Translations under genes and position numbers: made by a program
NCBI RefSeq assembly: GCF_004745635.1
Contig: NZ_SRLB01000027.1
Coordinates: forward strand, 20,497 to 84,496
Length of the DNA stretch: 64,000 nucleotides
Direction: 5' to 3'
DNA from: Methylobacterium nonmethylotrophicum
Lineage (GTDB): Bacteria; Pseudomonadota; Alphaproteobacteria; Rhizobiales; Beijerinckiaceae
In this document: in pieces, positions 16,879 to 26,237 of the stretch
Layout of the letters: every line of letters starts with the position of its first letter
Numbering within the stretch: position 1 is the first letter of the stretch
Notes under the pieces: generated by a model
What the model was told of the DNA's origin: nothing
Database searches by the model: none
What the model saw: the letters and a program-made list of their open reading frames with translations, nothing else

Positions 16879-17292
16879 CTACTGTATCACGACCCCGGAG
16901 GTGAGCAGCACGTCGGTGCCGCTCGTGAGCCGCGCCACCGCGCCGTCGCTCGTCACCTTCACCGACTTGACGGTCCCGGTCACGGTGCCGTCCGCCGAGG
17001 TGAGGGTGCGGCCGATGACCGAGTCGGCCTGCTCGAGGAAGCTCGAGGAGAGCAGCGAATCGAGCTTCTGGTTGGTCTTCGTCGCCTGCTCGACCTGCGA
17101 GAAGGTGGCGAGCTCGCTGACATACTCCGTCGAGTCCATCGGCTTCGTCGGGTCCTGGTTCTTGAGCTGCGCCATCAGGAGCGTCAGGAACGTGTCGGCG
17201 TTCATCGAGGCGGCGACGGAGCTGCCGGCCTTGGCGGCGGTGGCGGTCGCGGAACTGCCCGCGGTGGCGCCGGTGATGCTGTCGACGGTCAT
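16879..17292 (-). CDS. flgD: flagellar hook assembly scaffold FlgD
   Basis: A 137-residue hook-cap protein that directs assembly of FlgE subunits at the growing hook tip and is then discarded. The conserved N-terminal core is FLTLLMAQLKNQDPTKPMDS followed by FSQVEQATKTNQKL. The C-terminal part is short, as is common in alphaproteobacteria, which often lack the full fibronectin-like domain. It abuts flbT with no spacer. Confidence 0.95.
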   Translation of the reverse strand: MTVDSITGATAGSSATATAAKAGSSVAASMNADTFLTLLMAQLKNQDPTKPMDSTEYVSELATFSQVEQATKTNQKLDSLLSSSFLEQADSVIGRTLTSADGTVTGTVKSVKVTSDGAVARLTSGTDVLLTSGVVIQ

Positions 17293-17838
17293 TCAGGCCT
17301 CCGGGTCGAGGGCGGTCAGGGATGAGGGGACGGGCCGCCGGCTCTTGGCCACGGGCCGACCGGTCGCGCGCTCCCGCGCCCGCTCGGCCCCGTGGGTGCG
17401 CCGGCCGAGGGCGGCGAGCGCCGGCACCGGCGCGGCCGGCATCGGGGCGCCCGCCATCAGGGCGGCCTCGAGCGGATAGAGCCCGCGGATCAGCTTCAGG
17501 GCCTCGAACAGGCGGCCGGCCTCGACGAGGGCGTGGGCGGCGGCGAGGCCCTCGTGCAGCTCCACCTCGCCGGTGGTCGCCAGCAGCCCGGACCGGAGGC
17601 CGTCGTACAGCGCCCGCGCCGCCCCGGCCTGGCCGGGATCGATCAGCATCGTCTGGGCCGCGAAGTAGAGCTGGCGCAGGGGCGTCGTCGCGTCCTCGGC
17701 CTGGAGCACGTGGCTCTCGAGCAGGAAGGTCGCGTCGTTGAGAAGCTCGATCGCCACCTTGCGGTCGACCCTCAGCACGGCGCCGTTGATGTAGATCCGC
17801 TCCCCGGCTCGCAGCGAGAGACGCATGGCGCGGCTCAC
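17293..17838 (-). CDS. flbT: flagellin synthesis regulator FlbT
   Basis: In Caulobacter, FlbT binds flagellin mRNA and represses its translation until the hook is finished. This 181-residue version has the conserved start MRLSLRAGERIYINGAVLR and the central LPLRQLYFAAQTMLIDP-type core (here TPLRQLYFAAQTM). About 40 residues rich in Ala, Pro and Arg extend the C-terminus and look disordered. The first four residues (MSRA) may not be used, since an internal Met at residue 5 fits the family better. It overlaps flaF by 4 bp. Confidence 0.93.
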   Translation of the reverse strand: MSRAMRLSLRAGERIYINGAVLRVDRKVAIELLNDATFLLESHVLQAEDATTPLRQLYFAAQTMLIDPGQAGAARALYDGLRSGLLATTGEVELHEGLAAAHALVEAGRLFEALKLIRGLYPLEAALMAGAPMPAAPVPALAALGRRTHGAERARERATGRPVAKSRRPVPSSLTALDPEA

Positions 17839-18182
17839 CGCAGCCCGTCGCGGATCGAGGTGTTCACCTCGATCAGGGCGGCGAGGCTGCGCTCGGGGGA
17901 GCGCAGCACCTCGCCGGCCTCCTGCATGGTCCAGGCGCCGATCGACACGAGGTCGTCGCGCAAGGCGGGCGGCAGCGCGTTGTCGGGCCCCAGCAGGTCG
18001 GCGATCAGGACGTTCCAGAGATCCTGCACGAAGCCGACCGCCGCGGTGCGCTCCGGCCCTTCGAGGCCGCGGGCCTCCACGTCGCGCAGGAGGTCAAGCG
18101 CCCGGTCGAAGGCCGCGCGCTCGCGCTCGCGGCCAATCTCCGGGGCGTCCTCCAGGATCTCGGAATAGGAAAAGCGGTACAT
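17835..18182 (-). CDS. flaF: flagellin synthesis/secretion activator FlaF
   Basis: FlaF acts with FlbT to control flagellin production and acts positively on flagellin secretion. The 115-residue protein starts MYRFSYSEILED and contains the conserved RAFDRALDLL-type helix (here ERAAFDRALDLL) and VGFVQDLWNVLIADL. I set the start at the ATG complementary to 18180-18182; an open frame continues far upstream through flgL but has no coding support there. It overlaps flbT by 4 bp and follows flgL by 71 bp. Confidence 0.93.
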   Translation of the reverse strand: MYRFSYSEILEDAPEIGRERERAAFDRALDLLRDVEARGLEGPERTAAVGFVQDLWNVLIADLLGPDNALPPALRDDLVSIGAWTMQEAGEVLRSPERSLAALIEVNTSIRDGLR

Positions 18183-18253
18183 CGAGCCGATGCCTCGTCG
18201 GTCTGGTGTCTGCGCGTGTCGGGGTCGTGGCGCGATGCGCCCTCGGCCGGACG

Positions 18254-19294
18254 TCACGCGACGTATTTCAGGAGCGTCAGTTCCTGGAGCTGCGCGGTCA
18301 GCGAGTAGGACATCTGGAGCTGGGTCGTCGCGGCGTTCACCCGGGTCTTGGCCTCGGCCGGATCGACCGCTTCGAGGCGGGAGATCTCCTTGGTGATGAG
18401 GTTTGCTTGCGCATCGAGCCGGGTGTTGGCGTCGGTGATCCGGGACTGGCTGCGGCCGAGATCGGCCTGGAGCGAGACCAGCCCGGCGCTGGCCTTGCTC
18501 AGGAGGCCCATCACCCGGTCCGAGACCACCGCCTGCGCATCGCCCGAGAGGCCGGCGAGGCCGAGCCCCGCCACCACGGCGGCCTGGGCGAGCTGGCGGA
18601 ACGGCGTCGCATCGGCGGTGACCGAGGTCGTGACGCTCTCGCTCAGCGAGATCCGGCTGGTCACCGGTGCGACGGAGGCCTGCGACCAGGCGGTGCCCCA
18701 GTTCGGGTCGGCGAACTGGGCCGCGAGCGTGCCGTCGAGGAAGCCCTGCACCTGCGACGCCGTCAGGGTGGCGGTCCGGGGGTCGTCGGGCGGGAAGCCG
18801 AAGGCGGTCTGGAAGGCCGAGGCTGCGGCGCTCCTGGCCGCCGCCGCCGCTCCGCCCCGGATCGGGTTCGTGCCGGTATTGGTCCCGCCGAACAGCGCCT
18901 GCCCGGCGCTCGTGCTGTTGAGGAGCCCGGTCAGCGACGCCAAGGCGTCGTCGGCCGAGGCCGCCATCGCGGCGATGCGCTTGTCGGCCGGGAGCCCGGT
19001 CAGGGTGGCAAGCGTCGCGTCGGCCGATTTCTGCATCTGCTGCAGCGCATTCTGGCTCGCGGCGAGGCGCAGGGCGGTCAGGCCGTTGCCGTCCTTCAGG
19101 GCGGCGATCTCCGCCGCGCTCTGGCGCAGGGTGAGGCTGCGGCTGACCTGGCCGCCGAGCGCCAGGCCGGTATCGGCGTGGCGCCCATCGGCGATCTCCT
19201 GGCTGGCCTTGGCGATCTCGGCCTGGAGCCGCGCGGCGCCGCTGCGGGACGCGTTCCACAGGCTGAGGCTGGAGATGTAGCTCGTGGTCATCAT
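18254..19294 (-). CDS. flgL: flagellar hook-filament junction protein FlgL (HAP3)
   Basis: A 346-residue flagellin-like junction protein between FlgK and the filament. It begins MMTTSYISSLSLWN and shows the flagellin-type N-terminal coiled coil with LRLAASQNALQQMQ. The C-terminal helix ends AKTRVNAATTQLQMSYSL. The middle (residues about 130-260) is variable and alanine-rich. An alternative start is the second Met. It lies in the order flgE-flgK-flgL-flaF-flbT typical of rhizobia. Confidence 0.92.
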   Translation of the reverse strand: MMTTSYISSLSLWNASRSGAARLQAEIAKASQEIADGRHADTGLALGGQVSRSLTLRQSAAEIAALKDGNGLTALRLAASQNALQQMQKSADATLATLTGLPADKRIAAMAASADDALASLTGLLNSTSAGQALFGGTNTGTNPIRGGAAAAARSAAASAFQTAFGFPPDDPRTATLTASQVQGFLDGTLAAQFADPNWGTAWSQASVAPVTSRISLSESVTTSVTADATPFRQLAQAAVVAGLGLAGLSGDAQAVVSDRVMGLLSKASAGLVSLQADLGRSQSRITDANTRLDAQANLITKEISRLEAVDPAEAKTRVNAATTQLQMSYSLTAQLQELTLLKYVA

Positions 19295-19337
19295 GGCTGG
19301 CGGGGCTCTGTCTCTGGGTGGCCGTTCCCGAATCGCC

Positions 19338-20798
19338 TCACCGGACCGCGTCCAGGAGGGTCTTGAGGAGGGCGTCCACCATGGTCAGGATCTTGGCCGA
19401 GGCGGTGTAGGAGCGTTCGAGCTGCAGGGTCAGGGCGGTCTCGTCGTCGCCGTTGACCCCGACGGCGTTCGACAGGGCGTCGCCGGCCCGGGCGAGCAGC
19501 GTCTTCTGGTAATCCGCGCCGCTCGAGGCGGCCTTGCGGGTCGCCTCGAGCCAGCCGGCGGAATCCGCCGCGAAGCCCGAGAGCGTCGCGGTCTCCCTGA
19601 GCGACGGGCCCGGGTCGAAGCTGCGCGCCGCGCCGAGCCGGCCGGTCAGGTCGCGCAGGCGGTCGGCATAGCCCGTGCCCGCGGTCGGGTTCGTCCGGTA
19701 GGCGCTGCCGTTCATGCCGCCGTCGCGCAGGGTCGCGACGTCGCCGCCCGCCTGCGGATCAACCGCGGCGTTGAGGGCGATGCGGCCGGCAAGCCCGAGG
19801 GAAGAGGCCGGCAGGGCGTTGCCGGCATCGGCCGTGAACAGGCCGGCGGCCGGGCCGCGGTAGAGCGGGTCGGCGGGGCTGCGCTGATCCGCCTCCTGGA
19901 AGGTGTCGATCAGGGCCCCGGCGATGGCGTCGAGCTGGTTCTCGTAGGCGATTGCGGTCTCGTCCCGGAGGGTGGCGAGACCGGCGAGGCGCCCGCCCGT
20001 GATCCGCATCGGCGAGGAGGCTCCGGTGACCGGCACGCCGTCGACCGTGACGGCCCCGCCCTGCGTGCCGGCGGCGTAGGCCGCCGTCGGGGTGAAGCCC
20101 ACCGTCCGGGCGCCGCGGTCGTAGAGCGCCACGCCGCTGTCGGTGGTGATCGCCATGTCGCCGCCGGGGCGGTCGACGACCGTGATGCCGATCTCCTCGG
20201 AGAGCTGCGACAGGATGCGGTCGCGGTCGTCGAGGCTGTCGCTGACGTCCTGGCCGCTCGCGGTCCCCCGCATCACCGCCCGGTTGGCGCGCTCGAATTG
20301 GCCGAGCAGGTCGTTGATCCGGGCGACCGAGTCCGCCATCGCCTGGTCGGCCTGCGCGCGCACGTCGTGCACGGTGTCGGCCGCGCCGTTGAGGCTGGCG
20401 GCGAGGTCGCGGGCGCTCTCGACCGCGGCCCGGGCGAGGGCGGTGTCGTCCGGGCGGTTGGCGGCGGAGAGGAGCGCCGCGTTGAAGGCGCCGAGCCGGG
20501 CGGCCGGCGAGCCGGCCTCGGCGGTGTCGCCCACCGTCCGCGACAGGCTCGTGAGGCCGTCGAGCAGGGCCTGGCTCCCCGCCGAGGCGGAGGCGGCCGA
20601 GAGCTTGCGGGCGAACAGGGCGGCATCGCTCGCCCGCGCCACCACCACCGTGACGCCGCCGCCGCTCACCACGGTGGCGATCTTGCGCGAGTAGCCCGGA
20701 TCGTTCGCCCCCGCGGTGTTGCGGGCGGAGGCGGCGATCTGGCTCGACGTGGCGAGCAATGCCGAGCGCGCGGTGTTGAGCGCGAGCGAGAGACCCAT
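19338..20798 (-). CDS. flgK: flagellar hook-associated protein FlgK (HAP1)
   Basis: A 486-residue protein linking the hook to FlgL. It has the HAP/rod-hook N-terminus ALNTARSALLATSSQIAASA, then NDPGYSRK, and the central SLDDRDRILSQLSEEIGI with GGDMAI. The C-terminal heptad region LTLQLERSYTASAKILTMVD is characteristic of FlgK. It follows flgE by 29 bp and precedes flgL by 43 bp, so the three are probably co-transcribed. Confidence 0.95.
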   Translation of the reverse strand: MGLSLALNTARSALLATSSQIAASARNTAGANDPGYSRKIATVVSGGGVTVVVARASDAALFARKLSAASASAGSQALLDGLTSLSRTVGDTAEAGSPAARLGAFNAALLSAANRPDDTALARAAVESARDLAASLNGAADTVHDVRAQADQAMADSVARINDLLGQFERANRAVMRGTASGQDVSDSLDDRDRILSQLSEEIGITVVDRPGGDMAITTDSGVALYDRGARTVGFTPTAAYAAGTQGGAVTVDGVPVTGASSPMRITGGRLAGLATLRDETAIAYENQLDAIAGALIDTFQEADQRSPADPLYRGPAAGLFTADAGNALPASSLGLAGRIALNAAVDPQAGGDVATLRDGGMNGSAYRTNPTAGTGYADRLRDLTGRLGAARSFDPGPSLRETATLSGFAADSAGWLEATRKAASSGADYQKTLLARAGDALSNAVGVNGDDETALTLQLERSYTASAKILTMVDALLKTLLDAVR

Positions 20799-20827
20799 CT
20801 GTCAGCTCCCGGTGGCCGTCGTCGGGG

Positions 20828-22102
20828 CTACCGCTTCAGGTTCATCAGGGTGTCGAGCATCTCGTTGCCGGTCATGAACACCTTGGAATTGGCGGTGTAG
20901 ACCGTCTGCGACTCGATCATCGAGGTGAGTTCGGTGCTGACGTCGACGTTCGACTGCTCGAGCGCGCCGGCCTTGAGCGTGCCGCGGCCGTTCTGGCTGG
21001 CGAAGCCGACCTGGATGTCGCCGGAATCGACGCTCACCCGGAAGACGTTGCCGGAGCGCGGCTCGAGGTTGTCCGGGCTCTCCACCGTGGCCAGCGGCAC
21101 CTTGAAGGCCGCCATCCGGGTGCCGTCCGCGAAGGTGGCGTAGACGGTGCCGTCGCTGCCGAATTCCGAGCCGGTCACCGCCGCCGGCGCCGCGCCGTCG
21201 GCCTGGCCCTGCAGCCCGTAGCTTCCGGCGAGCTGCGTCAGGCCGGAGATGTCGATCGTCATCGGGTTGCCGTTGCCGCCCGGGACGGTGAGGCCGATCG
21301 ACTTCGGCCCCGTATAGGCCACCGGCGGGCCGGCGACCTGGGTGCCGGCGATCCTGCCGTTGGCATCGAAGCCGACCGTGGTGCTGGCGAGCGCGGTGCC
21401 GGCCGGCAGGGTCGGGGTGGTGCCGGCGGGGGTGGGGTTGGCGGCGGCGTCGTAGATCGACATCGTCCAGGTGCCGCCGGTGTTCTTCGCCAGGTAGACG
21501 TCGAGGGTCTGGGCCTTGCCGAGCCGGTCGTAGGTCACGAGCGAGTACTTCTTGGCGTACTGGCCGGCGGGCGTCGTCGTGCCGTCGAGCGGCAGGTTGC
21601 CCGAGAGGGCGCCCTCGGCGGTGGGCTGGGCCCGGGCGCTCACCGACGACAGGTTGATCGGCACCATGTCGGTGACGCTGTTGAGCGTCGGGTTCGGGTC
21701 GCCGTTGAGCAGGCTGTAGCCCATCAGGGTCATGCCGGCGGCGTTGGTGAAGTTGCCCGTCACCCCGTCGACCACGAAGTTGCCGGCCCGGGTCAGGTAG
21801 GGCGCGTTGGTGGCATCCTTGACCACGAAGAAGCCGTTGCCGTCGATGGCGATGTCGGACTTCGAGGTGGTGGAGGCGATGTTGCCGCCCTCCGTCACCG
21901 CGCGGCGCACGACCGTCCCGACCGAGCCGGAATTGTAGTTGCCGCTCGCGCTCTCGGCGATCAGCAGCGAGGAGAACTCCGTCGAGCTGCGCTTGTAGCC
22001 CGTGGTGCCGGAATTCTGGATGTTTTCCGCCACCGTCGAGATGCGGTTCGACTGGGCGTTCATGCCCGAGACACCGGTGCGGAGCACGCCGATGAGACTC
22101 AT
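20828..22102 (-). CDS. flgE: flagellar hook protein FlgE
   Basis: The hook subunit, 424 residues. It opens MSLIGVLRTGVSGMNAQSNR with SGTTGYKRSSTEFSS, then the D1-domain IDGNGFFVVKD. The C-terminus ends TVYTANSKVFMTGNEMLDTL, the flagellar basal-body rod/hook C-terminal signature. I set the start at the ATG complementary to 22100-22102, preceded by ACGAGG. The 148 bp upstream, after fliI, may hold its own promoter, since the hook gene heads a sub-operon in rhizobia. Confidence 0.95.
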   Translation of the reverse strand: MSLIGVLRTGVSGMNAQSNRISTVAENIQNSGTTGYKRSSTEFSSLLIAESASGNYNSGSVGTVVRRAVTEGGNIASTTSKSDIAIDGNGFFVVKDATNAPYLTRAGNFVVDGVTGNFTNAAGMTLMGYSLLNGDPNPTLNSVTDMVPINLSSVSARAQPTAEGALSGNLPLDGTTTPAGQYAKKYSLVTYDRLGKAQTLDVYLAKNTGGTWTMSIYDAAANPTPAGTTPTLPAGTALASTTVGFDANGRIAGTQVAGPPVAYTGPKSIGLTVPGGNGNPMTIDISGLTQLAGSYGLQGQADGAAPAAVTGSEFGSDGTVYATFADGTRMAAFKVPLATVESPDNLEPRSGNVFRVSVDSGDIQVGFASQNGRGTLKAGALEQSNVDVSTELTSMIESQTVYTANSKVFMTGNEMLDTLMNLKR

Positions 22103-22250
22103 TGCGGGACCTCGTTCGTCAGAATGCTTGAGTTGGACGCGGACAGGACAGGAACAGCGATGGTGACGCTCGGGGCGGAATAAACCCGACCAGGCTTGCG
22201 CGGGGCTTGGACGGGAGGGTCCGGGGAGCGGGCAGGGGGGATCATCCGGT

Positions 22251-23594
22251 TCAGCCCCGCAGGCTCTGGGCGAGTTCGAGGAAGGCGTCCCGGCTCGGCG
22301 GCTGCCCGGGATCCTGGCGCAGGGCGTCGTAGATCCGCGGCACCAGCCCGATGGCCTGGTCGAGCTCGGCATCGCTGCCGGCCCGGTAGCCGCCCATCAG
22401 GCGCAGGTCCCGGGTCTCCTCGAAGCGGGCCATCATCGCCCGGAGCTTGCGGATCAGGTCGCGCTGCTCGGGCGTCCAGACCTCGGTGGCGAGCCGCGAG
22501 ATCGACCCGAGCAGGTCGACCGCCGGGTAGCGGCCCTGCTCGGCGATCGCCCGGTCGAGGACGACGTGGCCGTCGAGGGTGCCGCGGATCGAGTCGGCGA
22601 CCGGGTCGTTGTGGTCGTCGCCGTCGACCAGCACCGAGAACACGCCCGTGATGCTGCCGCGGCCCTCGAGGCCGGGGCCCGCCCGCTCGAGCAGGCGCGG
22701 CAGGTCGGAGAAGACGCTCGGCGGGTAGCCGCGGGCCACCGCCGGCTCGCCGGCCGCCAGCGCCACGTCGCGGGCGGCATGGGCGTAGCGCGTCACCGAA
22801 TCGACGATCAGCAGCACCGATTCGCCGCGGTCGCGAAACGCCTCGGCCACGGCGAGGGCCACCTTCGGCGCCTGGCGACGCATCATCGGGCTCTCGTCGC
22901 CGGTGGAGACCACCACCACGGCGCGCCCGCGGCTCGGGGCGAGCGGGCCTTCGAGGAACTCGCGCACCTCGCGCCCGCGCTCGCCGACGAGCGCCACCAC
23001 GACGCTGTCGAAGCCCTCCGCCCCCGCCAGCATGGCAAGCAGCGTCGACTTGCCGACGCCCGATCCCGCGAAGACGCCGATGCGCTGCCCGGCGCAGAGC
23101 GGGGTGAACAGGTCGAGCACCCGCACCCCGGTGCGCAACGGCGCCCGCACCCGGGCCCGGCCGAGGGCCGCCGGCGGGTCGGCGTCGAGGGGGGCGGCGC
23201 GCTCGCCGGGGGTGAGCGGCGGCCCGCCATCGGCCGGGCGCCCGAGGGCGTCGATGACGCGGCCCTTCCAGCTCGGGTCCGGCCGCAGCTCCGCCGGCCC
23301 CAGGCGATGGACCAGCGTGCCGATCCCGGCCTCAACCCGGCTCTCGTAGGTCTTGAGCGTGGCGCCCTCGGCGTCGATCCGGACGATCTCGCCGACCTGG
23401 CTCCGCCCGGTCCCCGCGATGGCCATCCGGTCGCCGAGGCGCACGAAGGGCGCGACGCCGCCGATGCGGCAGGCGCTCGCGGTGACCTCGCGGATCGGCC
23501 CGCCGATCCGCACCAGGGCCCCGTCCTGCCGCGCCGCCGCCACGGCCTCGGTCAGGCGCGCGATCGGATCCGGCGCCATCTCCCGGCCCGTCAT
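22251..23594 (-). CDS. fliI: flagellum-specific ATP synthase FliI
   Basis: The hexameric ATPase that energises unfolding and release of export substrates. The 447-residue protein has the F1-beta-like core with Walker A AGSGVGKST (residues 176-184), GERGREVREFLEG, Walker B around VLLIVDSVTRYAHA, and the catalytic-loop segment RGYPPSVFSDLPRLLER. The start is one base downstream of the flgF stop, implying coupled translation. The N-terminal domain before residue 100 is the variable FliH-binding part. Confidence 0.95.
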   Translation of the reverse strand: MTGREMAPDPIARLTEAVAAARQDGALVRIGGPIREVTASACRIGGVAPFVRLGDRMAIAGTGRSQVGEIVRIDAEGATLKTYESRVEAGIGTLVHRLGPAELRPDPSWKGRVIDALGRPADGGPPLTPGERAAPLDADPPAALGRARVRAPLRTGVRVLDLFTPLCAGQRIGVFAGSGVGKSTLLAMLAGAEGFDSVVVALVGERGREVREFLEGPLAPSRGRAVVVVSTGDESPMMRRQAPKVALAVAEAFRDRGESVLLIVDSVTRYAHAARDVALAAGEPAVARGYPPSVFSDLPRLLERAGPGLEGRGSITGVFSVLVDGDDHNDPVADSIRGTLDGHVVLDRAIAEQGRYPAVDLLGSISRLATEVWTPEQRDLIRKLRAMMARFEETRDLRLMGGYRAGSDAELDQAIGLVPRIYDALRQDPGQPPSRDAFLELAQSLRG

Positions 23595-23595
23595 C

Positions 23596-24324
23596 TCACG
23601 ATCCTTGCGGCGAGAGCGACTTCACGGCGCTCTGGAGCGAGGATTCGGCCTCCTGGCTCGCCGCGGCGGCGCTCTCGAAGGCGCGCTGGATCGTGATGAG
23701 CTTCGTCATCTCCATGATCGGGTTGACGTTCGAGCCCTCGACGTAGCCCTGGACCACGCCGATGCCGGTGAAGTCCTGCACGGGCCTGGCCGGCAGGCTC
23801 GGCGTCACGGCGTTGCCGGGCGCGCGGGCAAGCGTCGCCTTCTTGTCGAGGGTGAATACGCCTAACGCCCCGACCTGGTTGGTGCCCTGGTAGATGCTGC
23901 CGTCGCGCGCGATGGTCGGCGGGCCGGCCTGCGGGTCGAGGAGGAGGGGCGAGCCGCCCGGATCGAGGACTGCCTGCCCGGTGAGGGTGCGCAGCTGACC
24001 CGTCGCGTCCATCGTCAGGCGGCCGTCGCGGGTATAGGCCGGCCCGGACGTGCCGGCGATCCCGAGCCAGGCATCGCCCTGGATCGCGACGTCGAGGGGG
24101 GAATCGGTCTTGGCGATCGGGCCGGAGGCCCGCGTCAGGTAGGTGTCGCCCGAGTTCACGAAGGCCACCGCCCCCTTGGTCGCCTGGGCGAGCAGGGCCG
24201 AGAACTTCGTCTCCTCGGCGCGGAAGCCCGCCGTCGCCATGTTGGCGACGTTGTTGGCGGTGGTGGTCAGGCGCTTGTCGAGAGCGACCTGGGCCGAGAG
24301 GTTGACGTAGAGGCTGTTCTGCAT
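23596..24324 (-). CDS. flgF: flagellar basal-body rod protein FlgF
   Basis: A 242-residue proximal rod protein. It shows the rod signature NNVANMATAGFRAEETKF near the N-terminus. A central PLDVAIQGDAWLGI follows, then YTRDGRLTMDATGQL and the C-terminal NPIMEMTKLITIQRAFESAA. The FlgF-type spacing, rather than the longer FlgG ending, supports the call. It lies directly before fliI, as in rhizobial flagellar clusters, and 7 bp after the DUF1217 gene. Confidence 0.93.
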   Translation of the reverse strand: MQNSLYVNLSAQVALDKRLTTTANNVANMATAGFRAEETKFSALLAQATKGAVAFVNSGDTYLTRASGPIAKTDSPLDVAIQGDAWLGIAGTSGPAYTRDGRLTMDATGQLRTLTGQAVLDPGGSPLLLDPQAGPPTIARDGSIYQGTNQVGALGVFTLDKKATLARAPGNAVTPSLPARPVQDFTGIGVVQGYVEGSNVNPIMEMTKLITIQRAFESAAAASQEAESSLQSAVKSLSPQGS

Positions 24325-24331
24325 CGCCGCC

Positions 24332-25558
24332 TCATGCCGCGTCGTTGCTGAACAGCGCCAGGATCGGGTCCGAGGCGGTGTTGTTCTGCGCGTCCCAGAT
24401 CGCCGCGAAGCGCCGGGCGAAGGCCTCGACCTTGGCCGGGTCCTGGAAGCTCGCGAAATCGACCTTGCTGCCGATGAAGCTGGCGCGCTGCGCCAGGGCC
24501 TCGCTGGTGGTGGCGCCGCTCGTCGCGGGCAGGCCCAGCACCGTGTTGACGACCTGGGTCAGGGCGGTGTCGCCCAGGACGTCGTAGCCGCTGTTGAGCG
24601 TCGGGGCCTTGCGGGCGAAGTAGAGGGCGAGGCGGACGCCGGTATCCTCGGCGCCGGCATCCGATTCGAGGCTCTGCTGGAGATAGGCGTCGACCACGGC
24701 CTTGACGTTGACGTCGGGCGCGACGTCCGTCCCGTTGCCGATGTCGACGGCGGTCTGGCCGGGATCGGACAGGAGGGCGTTGCTCACCGTCAGCGTGCGG
24801 GTCTTGCCGCCGGCGAGGGTGACGGTGTCGGCGTTCGCGCCGTCGCCGCCGGCCTCGCCGTCGAGGCCGAGATCGGTGTAGCCGGTCGTTTCGAAGGACA
24901 GGCGGCCCTGCATGGTGACGCTGACCTCCACCTTGCCCATCAGACCGCCGGCGCCCGACGCCGCGATCTGGGCGTTGATCGCCGTGGCGATCTCGGCCTG
25001 GGTCACCTTGGCGAGGTCCGCGACCCTGCCGGCGAGGCTCGCCTTGTTGAGGACGATGGTGGCCGTCTTCGTCGTGGTCGCGTCGACCTGGGACGCGATC
25101 ACGAAGCGCGCCTCGTTGGTGCCGCTGAAGTCGGTGGCCTCCGCGAGCGCTCCGGTGAGCGAGAGCTGCGCGCTGCCCGGCAGGGCATAGCCGCCGGCGG
25201 TGAGCGTCGGGTCGGTGCCGGTCGCGCTGGCCGCTTGCGAGAAGTCGAAGGCCTTCGCGAAGGCGACGTAGCGGTCATCCGCCAGGCGGTTGGCGAAGGC
25301 GGTGGAGTCGGCCGTGCCCTCGGTCAGGACCTTGCGCATGAACGCCTTGGCGTAGGTCATGTCCTCGAGGCCGAAGGCCTTCATGGCGTAGGCGTAGAGC
25401 CGCTGGTCGGCCATGAGGTCGTCGACCGACTTCACCTTGCCGATATTGGCCTGGTAGTAGGCCGTCTCGCGGGCCACGACCGCCTCGGCGCCCTTGCGCT
25501 GCAGCGAGGTCGCGAGGTTCCGCGACAGGAGCACGTAGCTCGTCAGGGTGCTGGTCAC
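24332..25558 (-). CDS. DUF1217 family protein of the flagellar cluster
   Basis: A 408-residue protein found in rhizobial flagellar loci, biochemical role unknown. The N-terminal DUF1217-like region (residues 1-115) reads SYVLLSRNLATSLQRKG, YYQANIGKVKSVDDLM, YAMKAFGLEDMTYAKAFM and FANRLADDRYVAFAKAFDF. A second conserved region lies near the end (VRLALYFARKAPT, SFQDPAKVEAFARRFAAIW). Between them is a Thr/Ala/Gly-rich stretch (about 130-290) resembling the surface-exposed middle of export substrates. That layout suggests an axial or export-related protein, but this is inference. It has no signal peptide. Confidence 0.78.
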   Translation of the reverse strand: MTSTLTSYVLLSRNLATSLQRKGAEAVVARETAYYQANIGKVKSVDDLMADQRLYAYAMKAFGLEDMTYAKAFMRKVLTEGTADSTAFANRLADDRYVAFAKAFDFSQAASATGTDPTLTAGGYALPGSAQLSLTGALAEATDFSGTNEARFVIASQVDATTTKTATIVLNKASLAGRVADLAKVTQAEIATAINAQIAASGAGGLMGKVEVSVTMQGRLSFETTGYTDLGLDGEAGGDGANADTVTLAGGKTRTLTVSNALLSDPGQTAVDIGNGTDVAPDVNVKAVVDAYLQQSLESDAGAEDTGVRLALYFARKAPTLNSGYDVLGDTALTQVVNTVLGLPATSGATTSEALAQRASFIGSKVDFASFQDPAKVEAFARRFAAIWDAQNNTASDPILALFSNDAA

Positions 25559-25667
25559 GGATCGATCTCCGGCCGGTCGGCGCGGTGGGTCGGGGCAGCC
25601 GGCGGCCGCCCACGGACGGGTCTCCGCTCTAGGCGGCCACCCTTGCTCGAGGCTTGCCGCATCGCGC

Positions 25668-26237
25668 TCACAGCGGGGTCGGCCCGATGATGGTCTCGGT
25701 GGTGATGACGATCCATCCGGCGCCGGTGCTGCGGATCGACAGCACCCGGCCGGCCCCCGGCAGGGTGGAGCCGACCCCGACCTCGTGCAGGCCGTCGCGG
25801 CCCTCGACGAGGGCCTGGCCGGCGGAGGCGCGCCGCAGGGCGAAGCCCGAGGGCGGCGTCGCCGGGCGCACCGGAAGGCCCTCGGCGGAGGCCGGCGCGG
25901 GCGCGGGCGGCGCCTCCGGCAGCGAGCCGGTGATCAGGGGATCGAGCTCGGCCTCGGGGGCCCGGTCGTCGGCGGGCGCGCGGCCCTGCGCGACGGTCCG
26001 CTTCCAGGCGAAGGGGCCGGCGGACGCCGGCAGCACTGCCCGCACGTCGTAGGGCCGCGCCGGCTGGGACAGGGTGTAGCCGGCAAAGCCCGTCGCCGTG
26101 AGCGCCAGCAGGATCGCGGCCCCGAACACGCCGCGCTCGGCCGCGGCCTCCCGGGCCCGGCGGCGGGTGATCAGGCCCGCGACCGGGCTCTCCGGGGGAA
26201 GGGAGGGGCGCTTCGTCGTGGCCGGATTTGCGGGCAT
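25668..26237 (-). CDS. single-span membrane protein of unknown function, head of flagellar block
   Basis: A 189-residue protein with a cytoplasmic basic N-terminus, one membrane segment (about residues 38-56, GAAILLALTATGFAGYTL), a Pro/Ala-rich linker, and a small C-terminal domain (residues about 140-189) reading HEVGVGSTLPGAGRVLSI and GWIVITTETIIG. The short beta-rich end resembles the periplasmic HR/PilP-type domains that bind other envelope proteins, but only loosely. It lies 109 bp upstream of the DUF1217 gene on the same strand, so it may belong to the flagellar operon. I do not recognise a characterised homologue. Confidence 0.68.
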   Translation of the reverse strand: MPANPATTKRPSLPPESPVAGLITRRRAREAAAERGVFGAAILLALTATGFAGYTLSQPARPYDVRAVLPASAGPFAWKRTVAQGRAPADDRAPEAELDPLITGSLPEAPPAPAPASAEGLPVRPATPPSGFALRRASAGQALVEGRDGLHEVGVGSTLPGAGRVLSIRSTGAGWIVITTETIIGPTPL

